Source: Pseudomonas sp. BGI-2
GTDB taxonomy: Bacteria; Pseudomonadota; Gammaproteobacteria; Pseudomonadales; Pseudomonadaceae
Assembly (NCBI RefSeq): GCF_004310295.1
Contig: NZ_SISB01000056.1
Location: 1 to 37,878, forward strand
Reading direction: 5' to 3'
Length of the DNA stretch: 37,878 bases
Below, one piece after another: positions 32,145 through 37,878 of this stretch. The notes beneath the pieces are model-generated. The model worked only from the letters and a program-made list of their open reading frames with translations, had not been told where the DNA came from and searched no databases. How positions within the stretch are numbered: position 1 is the first letter of the stretch; each line of letters begins with the position of its first letter. Both the position numbers and the translations under genes were made by a program.

Positions 32145-33056
32145 ATGAATCCACAAGAACTGAAGTCCATCCTCTCTTCCGGCCTGCTGTCTTTCCCGGT
32201 CACCGATTTCAATGCCCAGGGCGATTTCCATCGCGCTGGCTACATCAAGCGTCTCGAATGGCTGGCCCCATACGGCGCCACGGCATTGTTCGCCGCGGGC
32301 GGCACCGGTGAGTTCTTCTCTCTGGCGGCCAGCGAATACTCGGAAATAATCAAGACTGCCGTCGACACCTGCGAAACCAGCGTGCCGATTCTGGCCGGCG
32401 TTGGCGGTTCGACTCGTCAAGCCATCGAGTACGCACAGGAAGCCGAGCGTCTGGGCGCCAAAGGCCTGTTGCTGCTGCCGCACTACCTGACCGAAGCCAG
32501 CCAGGACGGCGTTGCCGCCCACGTTGAAGCCGTGTGCAAATCGGTGAAAATCGGCGTGGTGGTTTACAACCGCAACGTCTGCCGCCTGACCGCTCCGTTG
32601 CTGGAGCGCTTGGCCGAGCGCTGCCCGAACCTGATTGGCTACAAGGATGGCCTGGGTGATATCGAGTTGATGGTGTCGATCCGTCGCCGCCTCGCAGATC
32701 GCTTTAGCTATCTGGGCGGTTTGCCGACCGCTGAAGTGTACGCCGCTGCCTACAAGGCCTTGGGTGTGCCGGTCTACTCCTCGGCGGTGTTCAACTTCAT
32801 CCCGAAAACCGCGATGGATTTCTACCACGCCATTGCCCGCGAAGATCACGCCACCGTTGGCAAGATCATCGACGACTTCTTCCTGCCGTACCTGGACATC
32901 CGTAACCGCAAAGCCGGTTACGCGGTGAGCATCGTCAAGGCCGGGGCGAAAATCGCAGGCTTCGACGCAGGTCCTGTACGTGCGCCGCTGACCGATCTGA
33001 CGGGCGAAGAGTACGAAATGCTCGCCGCGCTGATCGACAAGCAAGGTGCTCAGTAA
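32145..33056 (+). CDS. kdgD: 5-dehydro-4-deoxyglucarate dehydratase
   Basis: 303 residues, a member of the DapA/NAL class I aldolase family. It dehydrates and decarboxylates 5-dehydro-4-deoxyglucarate to 2,5-dioxopentanoate (2-oxoglutarate semialdehyde), CO2 and water. Schiff-base Lys167 lies in IGYKDGLGD and the catalytic Tyr141 in VVVYNRNVC; GGTGEFFSLAASEY is the family's substrate loop. First gene of the galactarate operon. The ribosome binding site is weak (AGGGTGTTCGAATA). A terminator-like hairpin lies after its stop, which would let it be made in excess of downstream genes. Confidence 0.95.
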   Translation: MNPQELKSILSSGLLSFPVTDFNAQGDFHRAGYIKRLEWLAPYGATALFAAGGTGEFFSLAASEYSEIIKTAVDTCETSVPILAGVGGSTRQAIEYAQEAERLGAKGLLLLPHYLTEASQDGVAAHVEAVCKSVKIGVVVYNRNVCRLTAPLLERLAERCPNLIGYKDGLGDIELMVSIRRRLADRFSYLGGLPTAEVYAAAYKALGVPVYSSAVFNFIPKTAMDFYHAIAREDHATVGKIIDDFFLPYLDIRNRKAGYAVSIVKAGAKIAGFDAGPVRAPLTDLTGEEYEMLAALIDKQGAQ

Positions 33057-33074
33057 CACACCCGATTAAACAAG

Positions 33075-33099
33075 GCCGCTGAGCAATCAGCGGCTTTTT
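33075..33099 (+). terminator. Intra-operon terminator after kdgD
   Basis: GCCGCTGA (33075-33082) pairs with TCAGCGGC (33087-33094) around GCAA, a stable GNRA-type loop, and is followed by five T. This is a complete intrinsic terminator only 18 bases before the next start codon, so it probably gives partial termination within the operon. Confidence 0.8.
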
Positions 33100-33116
33100 G
33101 CGTGAGGAGATTGCTT

Positions 33117-34562
33117 GTGGCTGATTCAAAGCGTTTTGATAACTACATCGGTGGCCAATGGGTTGCCGGCACCGACTACTCCACCAACATCAACCCGTCG
33201 GAGTTGACCGACACCATTGGCGAGTACGCCAAGGCTGATCTGGCTCAAGTCCATGCCGCCATCGACGCCGCTCGCGCCGCGTTCCCGGCGTGGTCGACTT
33301 CGGGCATTCAGGCTCGCCACGATTCACTGGATAAAGTCGGCAGCGAAATCCTCGCCCGCCGCGAAGAGCTCGGCACCTTGCTGGCTCGGGAAGAGGGCAA
33401 GACCCTGCCTGAGGCCATCGGCGAAGTCACTCGCGCCGGCAACATCTTCAAGTTCTTCGCCGGCGAATGCCTGCGCTTGTCCGGCGACTACTTGCCGTCG
33501 GTACGTCCGGGTGTGAACGTCGAAGTGACGCGCGAAGCGCTGGGAGTGGTCGGTCTGATCACCCCGTGGAACTTCCCGATCGCGATCCCTGCGTGGAAAA
33601 TCGCCCCGGCCCTGGCCTACGGCAACTGCGTTGTGCTGAAACCGGCCGATCTGGTGCCGGGTTGCGCCTGGGCACTGGCCGAAATCATCTCCCGCGCAGG
33701 CTTCCCGGCCGGCGTGTTCAACCTGGTGATGGGCAGCGGTCGAGTGGTTGGCGATGCGCTGGTGCAGAGCCCGAAAGTTGACGGCATCAGCTTCACCGGT
33801 TCCGTCGGTGTCGGTCGTCAGATCGCGGTCAGCTGCGTGTCGCGCCAGGCCAAGGTTCAGCTGGAAATGGGTGGCAAGAACCCGCAGATCATTCTCGACG
33901 ACGCCGACCTCAAACAAGCGGTCGAGCTGTCGGTACAGAGCGCGTTCTACTCCACCGGTCAGCGTTGCACGGCGTCGAGCCGCTTCATCGTCACCGCCGG
34001 CATCCACGACAAGTTCGTCGAAGCCATGGCCGAGCGCATGAAGTCGATCAAGGTCGGCCACGCGCTGAAAACCGGCACCGATATCGGTCCGGTGGTCTCG
34101 CAAGCCCAGCTTGAACAGGACTTGAAATACATCGACATCGGCCAGTCCGAAGGTGCTCGTCTGGTCAGCGGCGGTGGCTTGGTGACTTGCGATACCGAGG
34201 GCTACTACCTCGCGCCAACCCTGTTTGCCGACAGCGAAGCCGCGATGCGCATCAGCCGTGAAGAGATTTTCGGCCCGGTCGCCAACGTCGTTCGCGTCGC
34301 GGATTACGAGGCCGCGCTGGCCATGGCCAACGACACCGAATTCGGTCTGTCCGCGGGCATCGCCACCACATCGTTGAAGTACGCCAACCACTTCAAGCGC
34401 CACTCCCAGGCCGGGATGGTGATGGTCAACCTGCCGACGGCGGGCGTGGATTACCACGTTCCATTCGGTGGGCGTAAAGGTTCATCCTATGGATCACGTG
34501 AGCAAGGTCGCTATGCACAAGAGTTCTACACCGTGATGAAAACCTCTTACATCGGTTCCTGA
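33117..34562 (+). CDS. 2-oxoglutarate semialdehyde dehydrogenase (NADP-type)
   Basis: 481 residues, an aldehyde dehydrogenase. It oxidises 2,5-dioxopentanoate made by KdgD to 2-oxoglutarate, the entry to the TCA cycle. The nucleophile Cys284 lies in STGQRCTASSR and general base Glu250 in LEMGGKNPQ; FTGSVGVG and PWNFPIAIPAWK are cofactor-binding marks. The GTG start at 33117 is used because AGGAG lies seven bases upstream and it gives the normal N-terminus ADSKRFDNYIGGQWVAG; the GTG at 33102 would overlap the Shine-Dalgarno. Second gene of the operon. Confidence 0.93.
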   Translation: MADSKRFDNYIGGQWVAGTDYSTNINPSELTDTIGEYAKADLAQVHAAIDAARAAFPAWSTSGIQARHDSLDKVGSEILARREELGTLLAREEGKTLPEAIGEVTRAGNIFKFFAGECLRLSGDYLPSVRPGVNVEVTREALGVVGLITPWNFPIAIPAWKIAPALAYGNCVVLKPADLVPGCAWALAEIISRAGFPAGVFNLVMGSGRVVGDALVQSPKVDGISFTGSVGVGRQIAVSCVSRQAKVQLEMGGKNPQIILDDADLKQAVELSVQSAFYSTGQRCTASSRFIVTAGIHDKFVEAMAERMKSIKVGHALKTGTDIGPVVSQAQLEQDLKYIDIGQSEGARLVSGGGLVTCDTEGYYLAPTLFADSEAAMRISREEIFGPVANVVRVADYEAALAMANDTEFGLSAGIATTSLKYANHFKRHSQAGMVMVNLPTAGVDYHVPFGGRKGSSYGSREQGRYAQEFYTVMKTSYIGS

Positions 34563-34574
34563 TACACCGCAATA

Positions 34575-34664
34575 CCTGTGGGAGCTGGCCTGCCAGCGAT
34601 GGCATCACCGCGGTGTGACTGACATACCGATGTGCCCGTATCGCTGGCAGGCCAGCTCCCACAA
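34575..34664. repeat. Inverted REP-like pair, CTGGCCTGCCAGC type
   Basis: CCTGTGGGAGCTGGCCTGCC (34575 onward) then AGCGATGGC, and TCGCTGGCAGGCCAGCTCCC (34641 onward), form a third REP subfamily of this window. The pair sits inside the operon, between the dehydrogenase and the transporter gene, where it could tune mRNA stability. Confidence 0.85.
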
Positions 34665-34716
34665 AAAACAACACCGTTATTACCCGCATAAAAATAATCA
34701 GTGGGAGTACATCTAT

Positions 34717-36087
34717 ATGCAATCGACCCAGAAGCCGACTCACGTCCGCTATTTGATCCTGCTCATGCTGTTTCTGGTGACCACGATCAACTACGCCGAC
34801 CGGGCCACTATCGCCATCGCAGGCTCCAGCCTGCAAAAAGACCTCGGCATCGACGCGGTCACCCTCGGTTACATCTTCTCTGCATTCGGTTGGGCCTACG
34901 TGGCCGGGCAAATTCCCGGTGGCTGGCTGCTGGACCGTTTTGGTTCGAAAAAAATCTACGCGCTGAGCATCTTCACCTGGTCGCTGTTCACCGTGCTGCA
35001 GGGCTACGTCGGTGAGTTCGGCATGTCCACGGCGATCGTTGCGCTGTTCATGCTGCGCTTCCTGGTGGGCCTGGCCGAAGCGCCATCCTTCCCCGGTAAC
35101 GCACGCATTGTGGCGGCCTGGTTCCCGACGGCTGAACGCGGGACTGCTTCGGCGATTTTCAACTCGGCGCAATACTTCGCCACGGTGCTGTTTGCGCCGC
35201 TGATGGGTTGGATCGTCTACAGCTTCGGCTGGCAGCACGTGTTCATTGTCATGGGCGTGATCGGCATTATCTTCTCCGGGATCTGGTTGAAGGTTATCCA
35301 CAGCCCGCGTCAGCATCCGATGATCAACGATGCCGAGTTCAAGCATATCGCCGACAACGGCGGCATGGTCGACATGGACCAGGACAAAGGCAAAGACAAA
35401 AAGGTCGACGGTCCGAAGTGGGACTACATCCGCCAGTTGCTCACCAACCGCATGATGCTCGGCGTGTACCTGGGCCAATACTGCATCAACGGCATCACCT
35501 ACTTCTTCCTGACCTGGTTCCCGGTGTACCTGGTGCAAGAGCGCGGCATGACCATCCTCAAGGCCGGTTTCGTTGCCTCGTTGCCGGCGATCTGCGGCTT
35601 TATCGGCGGTGTGCTCGGCGGCGTGATTTCCGACTACCTGCTGCGCAAAGGGCATTCTCTGACCTTCGCCCGCAAGGCGCCGATCATCGCTGGTTTGCTG
35701 GTCTCCAGCAGCATCGTGGCGTGCAACTATGTCGATGTTGAATGGATGGTCGTTGGCTTCATGGCCCTGGCCTTCTTCGGCAAAGGCGTGGGTGCGTTGG
35801 GTTGGGCTGTGGTGTCCGACACCTCGCCAAAACAGATCGCCGGTCTCAGCGGTGGCTTGTTCAACACCTTCGGCAACATTGCTTCGATCACCACGCCAAT
35901 CGTGATCGGTTACATCATCAGCTCCACCGGTTCGTTCAAATGGGCGCTGGTGTTTGTCGGCTGCAACGCACTGGTGGCGGTGTTCAGCTATTTGGTGATC
36001 GTCGGTCCGATCAAGCGTGTGGTGCTTAAAGAACCGCCAGTCAGTGGTCCTGAAACAAACAACAAATTGTCTCAAGCGCATTCCTGA
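34717..36087 (+). CDS. gudP: MFS galactarate/glucarate transporter (GudP type)
   Basis: 456 residues with twelve membrane segments, of the anion:cation symporter (phthalate permease/GudP) group. Family marks are TTINYADRATIAIAGSSLQK in helix 1, GQIPGGWLLDRFGSKK in loop 2-3 and LVGLAEAPSFPGNARIVAAW in helix 4. It takes up D-galactarate or D-glucarate with protons. The start ATG 34717 has GGGAG upstream; the frame extends left into REP sequence and is rejected. It lies 11 bases before garD, so the two are co-transcribed. Confidence 0.92.
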   Translation: MQSTQKPTHVRYLILLMLFLVTTINYADRATIAIAGSSLQKDLGIDAVTLGYIFSAFGWAYVAGQIPGGWLLDRFGSKKIYALSIFTWSLFTVLQGYVGEFGMSTAIVALFMLRFLVGLAEAPSFPGNARIVAAWFPTAERGTASAIFNSAQYFATVLFAPLMGWIVYSFGWQHVFIVMGVIGIIFSGIWLKVIHSPRQHPMINDAEFKHIADNGGMVDMDQDKGKDKKVDGPKWDYIRQLLTNRMMLGVYLGQYCINGITYFFLTWFPVYLVQERGMTILKAGFVASLPAICGFIGGVLGGVISDYLLRKGHSLTFARKAPIIAGLLVSSSIVACNYVDVEWMVVGFMALAFFGKGVGALGWAVVSDTSPKQIAGLSGGLFNTFGNIASITTPIVIGYIISSTGSFKWALVFVGCNALVAVFSYLVIVGPIKRVVLKEPPVSGPETNNKLSQAHS

Positions 36088-36098
36088 GGAGCGGCGTC

Positions 36099-37652
36099 AT
36101 GCAGTTGATTGAACATTCCGACTCGCCGCGCTACATCCGCCTGCACGAGCGGGACAACGTCGTGATCGTGGTCAATGACCAAGGAGTGCCGGCCGGCACC
36201 GAGTTTCCGGACGGCCTGGTCACCGTGGACTTCGTGCCACAGAGCCACAAGGTCACCCTGGAAGACATTCCCGAGGGCGGCCAGGTGATTCGTTACGGCC
36301 AGACCATTGGCTACGCGTTGCAGCCGATTCCGCGCGGCAGCTGGGTCAAGGAAGATCAACTGCGCATGCCCACCGCGCCACCGCTGGATAACTTGCCGCT
36401 GTCCACCGAAGTGCCGGCGGCGCAGGCACCGCTGGAAGGCTTTACGTTCGAGGGTTATCGCAACGCCGACGGCACCGTCGGCACGCGCAACATTCTGGGG
36501 ATTACCACGACGGTTCAGTGCGTCACTGGCGTGCTCGATCATGCGGTCCAGCGCATCAAGGACGAGTTGCTGCCCAATTACCCGAACGTCGATGACGTGG
36601 TCGCGCTGACCCACAGTTACGGCTGTGGCGTGGCGATTACTGCGACTGACGCGTACATCCCGATCCGTACCGTGCGCAACCTGGCGCGTAATCCGAATCT
36701 GGGTGGCGAAGCGTTGGTGATCAGCCTCGGCTGCGAGAAATTGCAGGCCGGGCAGGTGATGCACGAGAACGACAGCTCGGTGGATTTGAGCGATCCGTGG
36801 CTGTACCGCTTGCAGGATTCCAGTCACGGTTTCACTGAGATGATCGAGCAGATCATGGCGTTGGCCGAGACCCGTTTGAAGAAGCTCGATCAGCGTCGCC
36901 GGGAAACGGTGCCGGCGTCCGAGCTGATTCTCGGCATGCAGTGCGGCGGCAGCGATGCGTTTTCCGGCATAACCGCCAACCCGGCGCTGGGTTATGCCTC
37001 GGATCTGTTGCTGCGGGCGGGCGCGACGGTGATGTTTTCCGAAGTCACCGAAGTGCGCGACGCCATTTACCTGCTGACGTCCCGTGCGGAAACCGAGGAA
37101 GTGGCTCAGGAACTGGTGCGGGAAATGGACTGGTACGACCGCTACCTGGCCAAGGGTGAAGCGGATCGTAGCGCCAACACCACGCCGGGGAACAAGAAGG
37201 GCGGTCTGTCGAATATTGTCGAGAAGTCCCTGGGCTCAATCGTCAAATCCGGCAGCAGCGCGATCAATGGGGTACTGGGCCCTGGCGAGCGTTTCAAGCG
37301 CAAAGGGCTGATTTTCTGTGCGACCCCGGCCAGTGATTTTGTCTGCGGGACGTTGCAATTGGCAGCGGGGATGAACCTGCATGTGTTCACCACCGGGCGT
37401 GGTACGCCTTATGGGTTGGCGATGGCGCCGGTGGTGAAGGTGTCGACCCGGACCGAGCTGGCGCAGCGCTGGCCGGACCTGATCGACATTGATGCCGGGC
37501 GGATTGCGACCGGGCGGGCTTCGATTGAAGACCTTGGGTGGGAGTTGTTTCACTACTATCTGGACGTGGCCAGCGGCAAGAAACAGACGTGGGCGGAGCA
37601 GCATAAGCTGCATAACGACATTACCCTCTTTAATCCGGCGCCGATCACTTAA
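36099..37652 (+). CDS. garD: Galactarate dehydratase
   Basis: 517 residues, UxaA/GarD family. It dehydrates D-galactarate to 5-dehydro-4-deoxyglucarate, the KdgD substrate, with Fe(II). The N-terminal SAF domain is at about 12-80 (ERDNVVIVVNDQGVPAGTEF). The central domain has GTVGTRNILGI, the Cys/His site HSYGCGVAI, SLGCEKLQAGQ and GMQCGGSDAFSGITANPALG. The C-terminal domain has ATPASDFVCGTLQLAAGMN then FTTGRGTPYGLAMAPVVKVS. GAGGAGC precedes the ATG. It is the last gene of the operon in the window; an IS-like end follows at 37752. Confidence 0.95.
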   Translation: MQLIEHSDSPRYIRLHERDNVVIVVNDQGVPAGTEFPDGLVTVDFVPQSHKVTLEDIPEGGQVIRYGQTIGYALQPIPRGSWVKEDQLRMPTAPPLDNLPLSTEVPAAQAPLEGFTFEGYRNADGTVGTRNILGITTTVQCVTGVLDHAVQRIKDELLPNYPNVDDVVALTHSYGCGVAITATDAYIPIRTVRNLARNPNLGGEALVISLGCEKLQAGQVMHENDSSVDLSDPWLYRLQDSSHGFTEMIEQIMALAETRLKKLDQRRRETVPASELILGMQCGGSDAFSGITANPALGYASDLLLRAGATVMFSEVTEVRDAIYLLTSRAETEEVAQELVREMDWYDRYLAKGEADRSANTTPGNKKGGLSNIVEKSLGSIVKSGSSAINGVLGPGERFKRKGLIFCATPASDFVCGTLQLAAGMNLHVFTTGRGTPYGLAMAPVVKVSTRTELAQRWPDLIDIDAGRIATGRASIEDLGWELFHYYLDVASGKKQTWAEQHKLHNDITLFNPAPIT

Positions 37653-37668
37653 GACTGCGTTATCGTTC

Positions 37669-37751
37669 TTCGCGGGCAAGCCTCGCTCCTACAGGTCCGT
37701 GCCGCGCACGGAAATGTGTACGACACGGACCTGTAGGAGCGAGGCTTGCCC
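37669..37751. repeat. Long REP palindrome downstream of garD, cut by IS
   Basis: Two inverted REPs (GGGCAAGCCTCGCTCCTACA and its complement) are extended by GGTCCGTG/CACGGACC, so 37674-37701 and 37724-37751 form a perfect 28-bp inverted repeat around 22 bases. The left REP continues outwards with TTCGC, but the right one stops after CTTGCCC, exactly where the IS4-like end begins. It should act as terminator or stabiliser of the garD transcript. Confidence 0.85.
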
Positions 37752-37878
37752 TAATGCCAGTCAGTTAAGCCCTCCAGCCCTCTTTTTGGGGTATTTGACT
37801 GGTCTAGGCTTGACCACTCTTGGGTAACTTCGCTCTCGTCTGGCTGGCAGTATGAAGTGCTGAGCCTGGATTCTCAGT
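37752..37878 (+). mobile_element. Left end of an IS4-family-like element (partial)
   Basis: The element begins TAATGCCAGTCAGTTAAG, which closely resembles the 18-bp IS4 terminal repeat (TAATGCCGATCAGTTAAG, from memory). It starts at the base after the truncated REP. The remaining 110 bases show no start of a recognisable transposase, which would lie beyond the window. Confidence 0.65.

Noticed and set aside
34426..36081. 551-codon minus-strand frame opposite the GudP gene
   Set aside because: Shadow of a high-confidence transporter; no domains and no start signals.
1..37878. CRISPR array, tRNA or rRNA genes
   Set aside because: No regularly spaced direct repeats and no cloverleaf or rRNA-like sequence were recognised; the repeated units are REP palindromes and the two duplicated modules.

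Overview
The window looks like a chromosome segment of a fluorescent-group Pseudomonas. The evidence is the GC-rich codon use, several families of Pseudomonas REP palindromes, the dppA-opdP-dppABCDF arrangement, a RoxS/RoxR (RegB/RegA) pair, DUF6124-type genes and a galactarate operon. No rRNA, tRNA or CRISPR array was seen.

Layout. (1) 1-2017: the right end of an IS3-family element abuts a group II intron whose 5' part appears cut off. The intron carries a maturase/reverse transcriptase and has clear domains V and VI. (2) 2018-5866: a shared leader, then three overlapping genes of lower GC: a PLP fold-type-II (threonine-synthase-like) protein, a FemAB/GNAT-like acyltransferase and an MFS exporter. 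(3) 5867-7951: a second version of the same locus with the same leader, a GC-rich MFS paralogue, a small secreted acidic protein and a terminator, but without the PLP and acyltransferase genes. Copy 1 keeps a 13-codon vestige of the acidic protein. (4) 8084-18822, minus strand: a dipeptide uptake locus with two tandem DppA binding proteins, an OprD-family porin (OpdP-like), a third DppA, then DppB, DppC, DppD and DppF. (5) 18823-24070: an accessory patch with two copies of a DUF6124 leader/gene module (the second broken and carrying a strong hairpin block), a likely pore-forming toxin with membrane immunity protein, a decayed second immunity gene and two small soluble ORFs. (6) 24131-28830: a periplasmic SIMPL protein, the RoxS/RoxR redox two-component system and an SbmA/BacA-like ABC transporter. 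(7) 29012-37652: a FadR-type regulator, then a divergent three-gene unit (zinc phospholipase C/P1 nuclease-like protein and two small proteins), then kdgD, alpha-ketoglutarate semialdehyde dehydrogenase, a galactarate/glucarate transporter and garD. (8) 37752-37878: the left end of an IS4-like element inserted exactly at the edge of a REP palindrome.

How the genes work together. The dpp proteins would bring di- and tripeptides through the outer-membrane porin to periplasmic binding proteins and an ATP-driven permease. GarD, KdgD and the semialdehyde dehydrogenase turn galactarate into 2-oxoglutarate after uptake by the MFS permease. A palindrome over the kdgD promoter fits control by the FadR-type regulator. 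The PLP/acyltransferase/exporter cassette is the best candidate for something undescribed: it looks like a minimal make-modify-export unit for an amino-acid-like compound, recombined into a resident MFS/acidic-protein locus.
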